The position numbers and the translations under genes were made by a program. Below are positions 15,459 to 24,897 of a stretch of DNA of 37,625 bases, piece by piece (position 1 is the first letter of the stretch; each line of letters begins with the position of its first letter). The stretch lies in assembly GCA_017308215.1 (NCBI GenBank), contig JAFKFQ010000409.1:7309-44933 (forward strand), given 5' to 3'. Origin of the DNA: a bacterium. GTDB taxonomy: Bacteria > Planctomycetota > Planctomycetia > Gemmatales > Gemmataceae. The notes under the pieces are model-generated. The model saw only the letters and a list, made by a program, of their open reading frames with translations. It was not told the DNA's origin and did no database searches.

Positions 15459-18400
15459 ATGTCCCGACAGTGGACCGCCCGGAAGACAACGAGCGTGATC
15501 GAGACGGCGATCGAGCCGTCCGGCTTCACCGCCGCCTACCCGATCTTCCGCGCCGGACAAAAGCCGGCCGCGGCGCGAACGCTCGCGTTCAGCCTGCTCC
15601 TCGCCTACACCCTCGTCGCGCTCCCGGCGTACTGCGGCGTTTACTGGCTCACCGCGTGGTCATACAGCCTCGGTGCGCTCACGGTGATTGCCGTCTCGGT
15701 CCTCCTCGCCGCGTTCGCCGTCGCGAAGTGGCTCGGCCTCGAAGACTTGCTCCAGAAACTCCCGCTGCTCCTCGTTCTCGTCCTCGTCGGTGCGGCACTC
15801 CTCTATTTCGCGAGCACGGAGCGCACACCTTCGGCACACGGCGGACTCGACTTCTTCGGAACGACGCTCATCGTCGTCGCCGGAGTGTCGATTCTGGGAA
15901 GTCTCTACCGCCCGCTCGCGAGCGCCTACTCGACGCTCACGCTGAAGACGCGGGCGAGCGAGCTCGGCATCGCCGCAGCCGGCCTCTACGGCTCCCTCTC
16001 CCTCGCCTCCTTGGGGCAGAACCTGACCCCAGAAGTCTGCACCGTCGGGGCGAGCGTCTCTGTCGGCTGGTTCGCCTCGCTCGTGGTCTTCGAGTACGCC
16101 CGCTGGTTGCAGGCGAACCCGGACCGCTCGCCGTTTGCGGAGCATTCGTGGAACGCGCCCGGGAACCTTATGAAGCGGCGGGGTGCCGTTCTTCTCAGCG
16201 GGCAACTCGCCGGCCTCGGCTTCGGCCTCGCGCTCGCGGGAGGGAAAGCCGGCGTCGCGAGTGGGTTCGCCGGTGGCGCCGCGGTCGCAGTGGCCTGGGG
16301 TGCTGGGTGCTTGTTCGGCGGCATCTGCTTGCTGCACGTCGCGCTTGGGGCCGTCCGCCCGGACTTCTCGCGGGCAGGCTTCCGCCTCGCCGCAGACGCG
16401 CTCGTAGTGTTCCTGACCTACCCCGACACGAAGCACCCCCTCGCGCACCGGCTGGGAACGTGGTGGCTGCGGCCTCAAGCGATGCGCCTCGTCCTCACCG
16501 GACTCGTCCTCGCTACGGTCGCAACCATGTTCGTCGCGCAAGCGAAGAATCCCGCCGCGACGAAGGACGAGAAGACGAAGACCGGTTCCGCGGCGGTAGG
16601 CGCTACCACTCCACGCGCGACCGTCGCCCCGCCGCAGGTCGCTGGCGAGGGGAACGCGCCGTTCGAGCGGCGCCTGAATCGCGGCTTGGACCCGCACGAG
16701 CGGTTTCACCAGCCTGCACCGGCCGTGTTTCCTCAGCCGGCTTTCGTCCCGCTCCCGCCGACGGCCCCACCGGCACCAGAAAGCACGGCGTCGCCGTTCC
16801 GCCTCGCGGACATGCTGGCGGCGTTCGTCGTGCTCGCGCTCGCCCCACCGCTTGTCGTGTACTCACTCGTCCTCTTGGTCGGCATCTACGCCCTCCCACG
16901 GTATCACGCTCGTTACGAGGCAAACACAGGCGAGGAGACGACCGCGCAGGATTCAGACGACCCCTACGAGTTTCTCTCGAATCCGGTCCTCGCGGCGCAC
17001 CCACTCGCGCTCCGCAAGACACTCATCGCTCTCAATCCGGACCGACCCGAGTTGCCCTGGGACGCGAAGGTGGGACGGCTCCTGAACGGCCTTCGCTCGC
17101 CGCACCTCTACATCGGGCGGGCGGTCGAAGACGGCGCGCCGTGGCTCCTCCACCGCAATCTGCTCCACACCCACGCCCACCTGCTGGGCGGAACCGGAAC
17201 CGGGAAGACGGCGCTCGGCCTGATGCCCGTCGGATTCCAGCTCATCGCCCGGGCCGACGCCTCGGTCGTCATCATCGACTTGAAGGGCGACCGGGCGATG
17301 TTCTGGGGGGCGTTCGTAGAGGCTGCGCGGGCGAAGCTCCCGTTCCGCTGGTTCAGCATCGAGCCGGGCTGCGCGAGTTACGTCTTCAATCCGCTCACCC
17401 AACGCCACGAGGCCGAGCGGACGGTCGCCGCCTGGGCGCAGAGCCTCCTCATCTCGACCGGCCTCCGCCACGGCGACGACTACGGGAAGGGCTACTTCCA
17501 GGCTCAGAGCCTCGACGTCTTCACCGGCTTTCTCCAGCAGTTCTGCGACATCCGTTCCTTCGCCGACTTCTCGCGCTACGCCGAAGAGAACGGGAGCTAC
17601 CTCTCGACGAGCATCAACATGGACGACGCGCTCCATCTCCGGATGGTGCTCCGGCAGCTCGCCACGGTGGCCTCGCTGAACGCGACCGACGACTCTCAGC
17701 CGGCTGGGCGAAAGGAAGTGCTCGAAGACGCCATCGACATGTCCGACGTCCTCACCGAGAAGCAGGTTCTCTACTTCCACCTGCCCTCGATGGAGGAGGA
17801 ACTGACCGCGACGTCCGTGGCCCGGCTCGCGATGTACGCGCTCGCCCACGCGGCAAAAGTTGCAGGCCGGAAGCGGCAAACGGTACCCGCCTACGTCATC
17901 GTCGACGAGGCCCAGCAGGTGCTCGGCCAGCACACGAAGATCCTCCTCGAAATGGCCCGCTCGCACGGCGTCTACTTCCTCCTCGCCCACCAGTCGGCGG
18001 ACCAGCTCAAGACCGGCGACTACGACGTCACGAGTACTGTCGAGGCCAACACGACATTCAAGATGTCCTTCGAGGCGAGCTCCTCGTCCGCGCTCCGGGA
18101 CATGGAGGCCTTCGGCGGGATGGTGCGGAGCAAGTCCGTCTCCTGGGCTCAGCCGATTCACCCCGGCTTCGACGAGAACAACGACGACGAGTTCTCTCCG
18201 ACTCGCGCTCGTTCGCCGCGGGAGTTCGAGCCGGCTGTTGCGACGGTGAGTGAGATCCTACTCCCGGTCCTCACGCGACAGGAAATTCTCGCGGTGAGTG
18301 CGCACCCGCACCAGGCATTCGTCCGCTCGCGGTCAGACAGCGGACTCACCCAATACGCGGGGCAGTACACGAAGATCGAGTGCGAGTTCCCGACGACCGA

Positions 18401-18629
18401 GGGCGAGTACCGACTCCGCTCGAACACCCCGCTCCCGGAAACGCATCCCTCGTGCATCACCATTCGGGCTCGGCCGGACGAAGAGGACGTCGGCCCCGGG
18501 CCGCTCGCGAACAATCCGCTCCCTGTGGACCCGCCCCCGCCGGCCGTGAACGACGACATCGCCGCGCGCGTGGCCCGGGTGCGGGACGCACAGCCGAAGT
18601 TCCCCAAGCTCACGCAGGGAGGGGGATGA
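15459..18629 (+). CDS. VirD4/TraG/FtsK-type membrane coupling ATPase
   Basis: A 1056-residue protein. The first about 480 residues contain roughly nine or ten hydrophobic membrane segments (for example TVIAVSVLLAAFAVA, LPLLLVLVLVGAALLYF, LAAFVVLALAPPLVVYSLVL), separated by a Pro-rich soluble loop at about 365-440. The cytoplasmic half is a P-loop motor: Walker A GGTGTGKT at about 576-583 and Walker B YVIVDEAQQ at about 811-819, followed by LLAHQSADQL, the usual sensor-type stretch of this superfamily. Such ATPases pump DNA or couple it to a secretion channel. GGAGG nine bases upstream supports the ATG. No relaxase or complete secretion apparatus is visible nearby. Confidence 0.85.
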   Translation: MSRQWTARKTTSVIETAIEPSGFTAAYPIFRAGQKPAAARTLAFSLLLAYTLVALPAYCGVYWLTAWSYSLGALTVIAVSVLLAAFAVAKWLGLEDLLQKLPLLLVLVLVGAALLYFASTERTPSAHGGLDFFGTTLIVVAGVSILGSLYRPLASAYSTLTLKTRASELGIAAAGLYGSLSLASLGQNLTPEVCTVGASVSVGWFASLVVFEYARWLQANPDRSPFAEHSWNAPGNLMKRRGAVLLSGQLAGLGFGLALAGGKAGVASGFAGGAAVAVAWGAGCLFGGICLLHVALGAVRPDFSRAGFRLAADALVVFLTYPDTKHPLAHRLGTWWLRPQAMRLVLTGLVLATVATMFVAQAKNPAATKDEKTKTGSAAVGATTPRATVAPPQVAGEGNAPFERRLNRGLDPHERFHQPAPAVFPQPAFVPLPPTAPPAPESTASPFRLADMLAAFVVLALAPPLVVYSLVLLVGIYALPRYHARYEANTGEETTAQDSDDPYEFLSNPVLAAHPLALRKTLIALNPDRPELPWDAKVGRLLNGLRSPHLYIGRAVEDGAPWLLHRNLLHTHAHLLGGTGTGKTALGLMPVGFQLIARADASVVIIDLKGDRAMFWGAFVEAARAKLPFRWFSIEPGCASYVFNPLTQRHEAERTVAAWAQSLLISTGLRHGDDYGKGYFQAQSLDVFTGFLQQFCDIRSFADFSRYAEENGSYLSTSINMDDALHLRMVLRQLATVASLNATDDSQPAGRKEVLEDAIDMSDVLTEKQVLYFHLPSMEEELTATSVARLAMYALAHAAKVAGRKRQTVPAYVIVDEAQQVLGQHTKILLEMARSHGVYFLLAHQSADQLKTGDYDVTSTVEANTTFKMSFEASSSSALRDMEAFGGMVRSKSVSWAQPIHPGFDENNDDEFSPTRARSPREFEPAVATVSEILLPVLTRQEILAVSAHPHQAFVRSRSDSGLTQYAGQYTKIECEFPTTEGEYRLRSNTPLPETHPSCITIRARPDEEDVGPGPLANNPLPVDPPPPAVNDDIAARVARVRDAQPKFPKLTQGGG

Positions 18630-18907
18630 GCGTGCCACTCGCAAGCGAGGTCACGACACGACAAGAACCCTTCGCTGCTGACGTGAGCGACGGGACTGCG
18701 AGAGTTCGGCTCTGGTCGCGGGTGAGAACGAACGCCGACCGCGAGCGACTGAACCGCCGTCTTCTGGAACTCGGGCTCGACGCCTTTGCGGAGAGCATCG
18801 AGCGTTACGAAACCGGCTGGCACTGGCTCGGGACGGGGCATGGGTATGAGATCCTCTGGCGAGAAGAGACGACCTTCGCCGACCTCCTCCCTCTGGCCCG
18901 GCTCTGA
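18626..18907 (+). CDS. Unknown small protein, 93 residues
   Basis: Begins MSVPLASEVTTRQEPFAADV; its ATG overlaps the stop of the coupling ATPase (ATGA), so it is translationally coupled. Contains Arg-rich helix residues (RTNADRERLNRRLLELGL) and an aromatic end (GWHWLGTGHGYEILW). No family is recognised and no signal peptide is seen. Position suggests an accessory of the ATPase or methyltransferase genes around it. Confidence 0.6.
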   Translation: MSVPLASEVTTRQEPFAADVSDGTARVRLWSRVRTNADRERLNRRLLELGLDAFAESIERYETGWHWLGTGHGYEILWREETTFADLLPLARL

Positions 18908-18935
18908 GCCGGAGGGCGTTCGGCTTGACGCGCCG

Positions 18936-19580
18936 GTGGAGAGCGAGTTTGCCGGCTGCGTGACGAGCACCCTCGACGCGCTCGTCGCCCGCGGGCTCCG
19001 CTTCGGCACCATCTACGCCGACCCGCCGTGGGCGTACGAGAACACCGCGGCCCGCGGGGCGGCAGAGGGCCACTACCGGACGATGCCGCTCGACGCGATC
19101 CGCGGGCTACCGGTCCCCGAGCTCGCACTCCCCCGGGCTCATCTCCACCTGTGGGCGACGACCGGATTTCTCGACGAAGCGTTCGCAATCATTCGCGCCT
19201 GGGGCTTCACCTACAAGAGCTGCTTCGTCTGGGTGAAGCCGGTCATCGGCTGCGGCAACTACTGGCGACTCGCGCACGAGTTCCTTCTGCTCGGCGTCCG
19301 CGGCCGGGCGCCCTTTCGCGACCGACGGCAGCGGAGTTGGCTTGAACTCCGGAGAAGCCGACACAGCAGAAAGCCGGAGCTGGTCCGCGACATCATCGAG
19401 CGGGTCAGCCCGGGGCCGTTCCTGGAGCTCTTTGGCAGGAAGCCGGTGGGCGGCTGGGTCGTCTTCGGCGACAGCATCGAGCGGGGGCTCTTCGACCTGG
19501 ATGTTCCGGCAATGGAGAGCGGAAACAGCCAACTGGAACTGCGACCGCCTAACGGCGGAGAGAATAGGGGAGAGTCATGA
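18936..19580 (+). CDS. MT-A70 family DNA adenine methyltransferase
   Basis: An about 214-residue protein with the DPPW catalytic motif (IYADPPWAYEN) near the N-terminus, then ELALPRAHLHLWATT, FVWVKPVIGCGNYWR, HEFLLLGVRG and SPGPFLELFGR, all typical of phage and mobile-element MT-A70 N6-adenine methyltransferases. It would methylate adenine in DNA with S-adenosylmethionine, probably protecting the element from restriction. The true start is uncertain: GTG at 18936 is the first start after the previous gene, but ATG at 18840 or 18846 would give an N-terminal extension overlapping that gene. Its stop overlaps the next gene by four bases. Confidence 0.88.
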   Translation: MESEFAGCVTSTLDALVARGLRFGTIYADPPWAYENTAARGAAEGHYRTMPLDAIRGLPVPELALPRAHLHLWATTGFLDEAFAIIRAWGFTYKSCFVWVKPVIGCGNYWRLAHEFLLLGVRGRAPFRDRRQRSWLELRRSRHSRKPELVRDIIERVSPGPFLELFGRKPVGGWVVFGDSIERGLFDLDVPAMESGNSQLELRPPNGGENRGES

Positions 19581-19858
19581 CTCCACAGCCCGACGACGTG
19601 CTCGCTCGCCTCGCGCGCATCGAGTTGCTCCTTGCCGCCCTTGTCGAACAGAAGACGGTGAAGGAGTGGTACAGCACAGCGGAACTCGCGAAGCTGCTCA
19701 GTCGCGCGGAGTTTACGGTCCGCGAGTGGTGCCGTCTCGGGCGCATTCGGGCGGAGAAGCGGAAGTGCGGGCGAGGGCCGGCGAGCGAGTGGATGGTCAG
19801 TCACGAGGAACTGACGCGAGTGCGGAACGAGGGGCTCCTTCCGGATCAACGGCTCTGA
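19577..19858 (+). CDS. Excisionase/MerR-type helix-turn-helix protein
   Basis: A 93-residue protein. A helical N-terminus (DDVLARLARIELLLAALVEQ) is followed by an excisionase-family winged helix: WYSTAELAKLLSRAEFTVRE, WCRLGRIRAEKR, then the wing and a SHEELTRV end. Such proteins bind DNA as recombination directionality factors or regulators. Starts on the ATGA overlap with the methyltransferase gene and is the last gene of the rightward block, 84 bases before the Qat operon, so it could regulate either. Confidence 0.78.
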   Translation: MTPQPDDVLARLARIELLLAALVEQKTVKEWYSTAELAKLLSRAEFTVREWCRLGRIRAEKRKCGRGPASEWMVSHEELTRVRNEGLLPDQRL

Positions 19859-19942
19859 GCGGGCGGGCTTTTCACCTCCTGCTACCAATCTGGCATTTTT
19901 TATCCAACGGGAGTACCATGCTGGTTTGAAGGAGAGCTGACG

Positions 19943-21874
19943 ATGTGGTCTGATCACGAAACCGACCAGGATTTCCTAGGCTTTACCCACTTGGTGAAGG
20001 CCGTGACCGACGTCATCGTTCGGGACGACCTCCTTCCGGCAACCATCGGTGTTTACGGGGACTGGGGAGGTGGAAAGTCGAGCCTCCTCAAGATGGTCTC
20101 GGCCGACCTTTCCGCCCGCGAGGACTTTCTCGTCCTCCAGCTCAACGGATGGCTCTTCGAAGGCTACGACGACGCCAAGACCGCGCTCATGGAGACCATC
20201 CTTGACGAAATCGCCTCCAAGAAAACGCTCACCGCGAGAGGACGCTCGCTGTTCGTCGGGCTCGTCCGACGTGTGAACTGGCTCCGCGTTGCCGGGAAGG
20301 TGGTCAAGTATGGGGCGGGGTTCGCGATGGCTGGACCTGCCGGCATCGCGGCCGTCACGGCTCTGGAAGCGGCTGAACTGCTGAAGAAGGCTGGCGAGAA
20401 AGTTGGCGAGGTCGATGCTGAAGAGGTCAAGCAGCTCCTCAAGGAACCCGAGCAGGAGGTTCGCCGCGGCATCCGCGAATTCCGGCGCGACTTCAAGGAA
20501 CTGCTCGCCGAGACGAAGCTGAAAGCGCTTGTCGTCGTAATCGACGACCTCGACCGCTGCTTACCGGACACCATCATCGAGACGCTCGAAGCGATCAAAC
20601 TTTTCTTGTTCGTGCCGCACACGGCCTTCTTGCTCGGGGCTGACGAACGACTGGTCAAGTACGCTGTTCGCCGGCGATTCCCAGAGCTGCCCGGCGAACG
20701 AGCCGAAGTCGGCCGTGATTACCTTGAGAAGCTCGTGCAGTTTACCGTTCGGGTGCCATCGCTGAGTCGCTTCGAGATCGAAACCTTCATTGCACTCCTC
20801 TTCGCGAAGAACTGCAAGGTTCCGGAGGACGGGCTCAAGAAGGCGTGCCAGTGGGCGCTCGCGACCGAGAGCATCAACCAAGGGCGTGCGTTCAACCTCT
20901 CAGCAGCAAAGACCATCCTCGGAGAGGGCAAGTTGCCGGTCGGACTCGAAGAGGCTCTGACGCTCACCGCACGTATCGGTCCCGTTCTTGCGAACGGGCT
21001 GAATGGCAACCCGCGGCAGTGCAAGCGATTCCTCAACACGCTCCTGATGCGTCTGTCGATGGCTCGGTCGCGGACGATCGAGTTGAAGCAATCCGCCCTT
21101 GCGAAACTCATGCTCCTCGAATACTTCCGCCCCGAGTCATTCCGCCGACTCGCGAAGATGCAGGCCGACAGCGATGGAAAGCCACAACAGCTTAAACTCG
21201 CGGAGAGCCACGGGCGCAGCAGCGCTGCCGATGACGGACCGAAGAAGCCCGCCGTTGAACCCGGAAGGGCTGCCCCTGCAAAGCGGCCAGAGCCTGAACC
21301 GCTTGAGCCCGAGATGGAGGCATGGCTGAACGACGAGTGGCTCCAGATGTGGCTAGCGCTGCCGCCGTTCCTCGCGGGCGAGGATCTGCGACCCTACTTC
21401 TACTTCTCCCGGGATCAGCTCGGCGTGACTATCGGATCCGCTCAACGCCTAAGCCCACAAGCTCAGGAGGCGTTGCGGAAGATGCTCCAAGAGAGCGACG
21501 GCGTAAGGAAACTTGCCCTGACGCACGCCAAGGATCTTAACTCCGCGGATGCTGCTGCCGTGTTCGAGGAGTTGGCGAATCAAATGCGACAGTCGGATGA
21601 CCTGTCTGACGAGAACTCCGAGTTGAAGAGGTTGTTCGAGTGGGTCGGTGCGCGCGGCGACCTCTCTGCCCAACTCGTTCTCGCCGTTCGCAGCGTTTCG
21701 GATTCGTCACTTCCTGTCTTCGCGGTGAGCGGGCTCCTGACCGCTTGCAAAGGGCAGAACGGTGAGGAACCCGCGAAACAACTTATCCGCCAGTGGGCCA
21801 AGTCGAGCGGGAATCAAAAGCTGAAGCGAGCGGCCGAGGGCAGAGTTAAGACCTTCGATGCCGCAGGGAAGTAG
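19943..21874 (+). CDS. qatA: QatA: KAP-family P-loop ATPase
   Basis: A 643-residue KAP NTPase. Walker A is GDWGGGKSS (Gly39 to Ser47, Lys45), Walker B is VVVIDDLDRC (197-206), both intact. Between them, residues about 115-140 (YGAGFAMAGPAGIAAVTALE) form the hydrophobic insert typical of KAP proteins, so it may touch the membrane. The C-terminal third is helical and charged. In the QatABCD anti-phage system this ATPase is required for defence. AAGGAG eight bases before the ATG marks the start. The 84-base gap upstream, with an A/T-rich stretch (CATTTTTTATCC), is the only room for an operon promoter. Confidence 0.92.
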   Translation: MWSDHETDQDFLGFTHLVKAVTDVIVRDDLLPATIGVYGDWGGGKSSLLKMVSADLSAREDFLVLQLNGWLFEGYDDAKTALMETILDEIASKKTLTARGRSLFVGLVRRVNWLRVAGKVVKYGAGFAMAGPAGIAAVTALEAAELLKKAGEKVGEVDAEEVKQLLKEPEQEVRRGIREFRRDFKELLAETKLKALVVVIDDLDRCLPDTIIETLEAIKLFLFVPHTAFLLGADERLVKYAVRRRFPELPGERAEVGRDYLEKLVQFTVRVPSLSRFEIETFIALLFAKNCKVPEDGLKKACQWALATESINQGRAFNLSAAKTILGEGKLPVGLEEALTLTARIGPVLANGLNGNPRQCKRFLNTLLMRLSMARSRTIELKQSALAKLMLLEYFRPESFRRLAKMQADSDGKPQQLKLAESHGRSSAADDGPKKPAVEPGRAAPAKRPEPEPLEPEMEAWLNDEWLQMWLALPPFLAGEDLRPYFYFSRDQLGVTIGSAQRLSPQAQEALRKMLQESDGVRKLALTHAKDLNSADAAAVFEELANQMRQSDDLSDENSELKRLFEWVGARGDLSAQLVLAVRSVSDSSLPVFAVSGLLTACKGQNGEEPAKQLIRQWAKSSGNQKLKRAAEGRVKTFDAAGK

Positions 21875-21876
21875 CG

Positions 21877-22791
21877 ATGGGAACCAGCCGAACCAACGAT
21901 GGCCCGGGTGACCGGAGGCCGCTCCTCCCGGCCTGGGCCTTGCCCGGTGGCGAGCCGCCACCGTCACCACCTGAGAAGACGCCGCCCGACGACCCCGCCG
22001 ATGGGAACTCGACTCCTTCCGACGGAATCCCCGAAGGTGTTGACGGCGAGCCCCAGCAAGGCGCAGACCGGCCGGACAACTTGCAGTCACCACCCTCGCA
22101 ACCAGCATCAGGCAGCTGGCAGGCAGCGAAGAGCCGGTTCACGCGGTCTGCGCGGGCCGGAGGGGGGCGCTCGAACGTGGCCGCGTCCGGGCGGGCTTAC
22201 GTAAGAGCGAGCGGCGGCTCTCGATCCGCGGCAGCCGCTGCTAGCCACGGTCGGGCCACCGTCGCGCGGGCGAGCAACTTCTTTGGAACCCTCCTGAGAA
22301 ACGGCCTCGGAGCCGCTCTCGATTCACTCGGCATCCGCGATTTCGTGGGGCGGGCAGCGGACATCGTGTTCGCAGCAATCGCAAACGCGATCGCCCCGCC
22401 TGGGGCCACACTGGAAGAGGCAGCGGCACGCCGTGCGGCTGACGAGGTGCTGGCAAAACTCTACGACGACGTGATCGAGGCAGGCGGAGACTTGGTCGCT
22501 CTCGAAGCCATGTCGGAAAATGACGTTGCGGACGCCGTCCGCGGGGTTATCACCGCCTACGTCTACGAGCGATGGCTTGAGCAACTCGGGAAGAGCATCG
22601 AAGCAGGTGCGGTGACGCCCGCCGAGGCCGTCCGCCTCGAACGAGAGGTCAAGCAGTACGTCAAGGACATCGTCCTGCTCGATGTCACGAACGACGAGGT
22701 ACTCGCGTTCGGCCGCGACGCAGAGCGGACCAAGCAAGTGGTCGACCGTCTTTTCGAGGAGGCTTACGGGCTCCTGGAGGATGGGCAATGA
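21877..22791 (+). CDS. qatB: QatB
   Basis: A 304-residue protein with the known QatB pattern: the N-terminus MGTSRTNDGPGDRRPLLPAW, then a Pro-rich disordered stretch to about 85, a Ser/Ala/Gly/Arg-rich region (TRSARAGGGRSN), and a helical C-terminal domain of about 150 residues (ATLEEAAARRAADEVLAKLY). Its biochemical role is not known, but it is essential in the characterised Qat system. It starts three bases after the qatA stop and its own stop overlaps qatC (ATGA at 22788-22791), showing tight coupling. Confidence 0.9.
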   Translation: MGTSRTNDGPGDRRPLLPAWALPGGEPPPSPPEKTPPDDPADGNSTPSDGIPEGVDGEPQQGADRPDNLQSPPSQPASGSWQAAKSRFTRSARAGGGRSNVAASGRAYVRASGGSRSAAAAASHGRATVARASNFFGTLLRNGLGAALDSLGIRDFVGRAADIVFAAIANAIAPPGATLEEAAARRAADEVLAKLYDDVIEAGGDLVALEAMSENDVADAVRGVITAYVYERWLEQLGKSIEAGAVTPAEAVRLEREVKQYVKDIVLLDVTNDEVLAFGRDAERTKQVVDRLFEEAYGLLEDGQ

Positions 22792-24098
22792 GCTGGAACA
22801 TCGTCTGCCGCGTAGGAGATTCGGACGACTACCTTCCGTCCATCGCTCCCACCGACCCACGACTGATTCTCGCCTTTGAGGCTGAGGGCAGCCCGAACGC
22901 GATTCGATGCAACTTCGACGAGAGATTTGACGCGCACCTTGGCGGGCTACCGAATGGCCCGGCTCGCGATCTCGTTCGACTCGCGTCGGCAGTGCTCACG
23001 GCGGATCTGTGTTTCCGCCGAGAGTATGGGGAGGAGCGGTGGACGAGGGACATCACGATCCACCTGCCCGTGTCGGACACCGCCCTCTGGGCCGGCGCAT
23101 CGCGAGCGGCTACCGACACGCTCTCATTCCTGACTGGAGACATCTGGCGATTCGAGTTCCGCCCGATCGGCGAAGTGCGCGCCACCGTACCGGCACGCCC
23201 CGTCGGTGCGCCGCCCGACGTGGTCAGCCTGTTCTCAGGAGGCCTCGACTCGTTGATAGGCGTCGTCGACCTGCTCGCTGCCGGAAAGCGGACTGCGCTC
23301 GTCGGTCACTACGGGGCGGGAATGACCCACACCTACCAGGAGCGGGTCGCCGCGACTCTTGAGAGGGAGTACCCAGGTCTGACGCTTCCAGTGCTATTCC
23401 ACGCTCAACCTCCCACGATCGACGGCGCCGAAGAGCGGGAACAGACGATGCGATCCAGATCGTTCCTATTCTTTGCTCTCGGAATCGCGGTCGCGCACCG
23501 CCTCGGGGCGGGCGTGCCACTTGCGGTGCCCGAGAATGGCCTGATCTCGCTGAACGTCCCCCTCACCGCTGCGCGGTCCGGGAGCTACAGCACTCGCACG
23601 ACGCACCCGCACTACGTGGAACTCTACCGCAAGTTGCTGGCCGAACTCGGCATCGCGAACCCGGTCGTGCTCCCGTACCGCTTGAAGACGAAAGGCGAAA
23701 TGCTCAAGGAGTGTGGCGGCCAGGTCACGCTCGGGAAGGCCGCCCCTCTCACGATGTCCTGTGCCCACTCGGAGGGCAGCCGGTGGGAGGGCTCGTCCCC
23801 GGGAACGCATTGCGGATACTGCTTCCCATGCCTCATCCGCCGGGCGGCGACGATGGCCGCCGGCACACCCGACGCGGGATACACCGTCGATGTCCGAACA
23901 GCCCCACCGGAGCCGACGACACAAAAGGGGAGAGACTTTCGAGCCCTCTCCATCGCGATCGAACGATTTCGCACCCGGTCGACCGGCCGGACCCTCTTCG
24001 ACGTACTCGACACGGGACCCATCCCGCCCGAGGACATCCGCGCATACGCTGAGGTCTACCGGCGTGGGATGCTTGAGCTCACCGACTTGCTGACATGA
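22788..24098 (+). CDS. qatC: QatC: QueC-like ATP pyrophosphatase
   Basis: A 436-residue protein. An N-terminal domain of about 140 residues is followed by a PP-loop motif SLFSGGLDSL (SGGLDS at 150-155) as in 7-cyano-7-deazaguanine synthase QueC. Near the C-terminus a zinc-type cluster is seen (C-A-H-S, then HCGYCFPCLIRRAA), matching the QueC four-Cys/His site. By analogy it would use ATP to activate a carboxylate or make a deazapurine-related or protein modification; the actual Qat substrate is not settled here. Overlaps qatB and qatD by four bases each. Confidence 0.92.
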   Translation: MSWNIVCRVGDSDDYLPSIAPTDPRLILAFEAEGSPNAIRCNFDERFDAHLGGLPNGPARDLVRLASAVLTADLCFRREYGEERWTRDITIHLPVSDTALWAGASRAATDTLSFLTGDIWRFEFRPIGEVRATVPARPVGAPPDVVSLFSGGLDSLIGVVDLLAAGKRTALVGHYGAGMTHTYQERVAATLEREYPGLTLPVLFHAQPPTIDGAEEREQTMRSRSFLFFALGIAVAHRLGAGVPLAVPENGLISLNVPLTAARSGSYSTRTTHPHYVELYRKLLAELGIANPVVLPYRLKTKGEMLKECGGQVTLGKAAPLTMSCAHSEGSRWEGSSPGTHCGYCFPCLIRRAATMAAGTPDAGYTVDVRTAPPEPTTQKGRDFRALSIAIERFRTRSTGRTLFDVLDTGPIPPEDIRAYAEVYRRGMLELTDLLT

Positions 24099-24112
24099 TC
24101 CGGAGGAGCCCG

Positions 24113-24880
24113 ATGGCCGAGCACAGGACGTGCCTAGTCGACACACATTGCCATCTTGACCTTTACCCGGACCCGGCCTCGCTCCTCCGGTCGGTTGAAG
24201 CGGCCGGGATCTACACCATCGCCGTCACGAACGCGCCGTCGGTCTTTTCGCACACGAAGCAGTTGACCGAAAAATCTCGCTACGTCCGGGCGGCGATCGG
24301 GCTTCACCCAGAGTTGGTGAAGACACATGCCCACGAGCGGCCGCTGTTCTGGCAGCATCTTGCCGAGACCCGATACGTTGGCGAGGTCGGGCTGGACCAC
24401 GTCACCCCGGACACCGCCGACCGCTCTCTCCAGCGGGAGGTGTTCGCAGAAGTACTCGAACATTGTGCCGCGATCGGAGGCAAGATCCTGACCGTCCACT
24501 CCCGCCGCGCCGCTTCGACGGTCATCGACATGGTCGGAAGGGACTTCCCTGGCGTGGTCATCCTGCACTGGTTCAGCGGAAGCCTGCGGGAAGCTTCCCG
24601 TGCGGCGGACAATGGTCTTTACTTCTCGGTCAATCCGGCCATGACTCGCTCGAAGTCAGGACAGGCTCTGATTGAGCGTCTGGATCCCGATCGCGTGCTC
24701 ACCGAGACGGACGGGCCGTTCGTCTCCCTCGGGAAGGAACCCGCCACCCCGCCCGACGTGTCAGTCGTTTTGCGGCACCTCGCTGAAGCCTGGCGAATGG
24801 ACGAAGCTGAAGCTGCAAACCGAGTCTTCTCCACGCTTCGACGCGTTCTCCCAGTCAAACCGGTTGAAGCCACTCCCTAG
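24113..24880 (+). CDS. qatD: QatD: TatD-family metal-dependent hydrolase
   Basis: A 255-residue TatD-like protein with the metal-binding signatures in order: DTHCHLDLY near the N-terminus, the GEVGLD Glu-bearing motif, LTVHSRRAA, LHWFSGS and ETDGPFVS. TatD members are metal-dependent 3'-5' DNases. The ATG at 24113 is preceded by GGAGGAG at ideal distance; an in-frame ATG at 24095 overlaps the qatC stop and would add six residues, so either start is possible. Last gene of the Qat operon and convergent with the integrase, 108 bases away. Confidence 0.9.
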   Translation: MAEHRTCLVDTHCHLDLYPDPASLLRSVEAAGIYTIAVTNAPSVFSHTKQLTEKSRYVRAAIGLHPELVKTHAHERPLFWQHLAETRYVGEVGLDHVTPDTADRSLQREVFAEVLEHCAAIGGKILTVHSRRAASTVIDMVGRDFPGVVILHWFSGSLREASRAADNGLYFSVNPAMTRSKSGQALIERLDPDRVLTETDGPFVSLGKEPATPPDVSVVLRHLAEAWRMDEAEAANRVFSTLRRVLPVKPVEATP

Positions 24881-24897
24881 CGCCCGCTCCTGCGGAG

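Noticed and set aside
13985..18253. A 1422-codon open frame on the plus strand overlapping the transfer block
   Set aside because: It is the same strand shifted against the real genes, extremely rich in Arg/Ala/Pro, with no domain outside the real 14816 segment. It results from high GC codon use.
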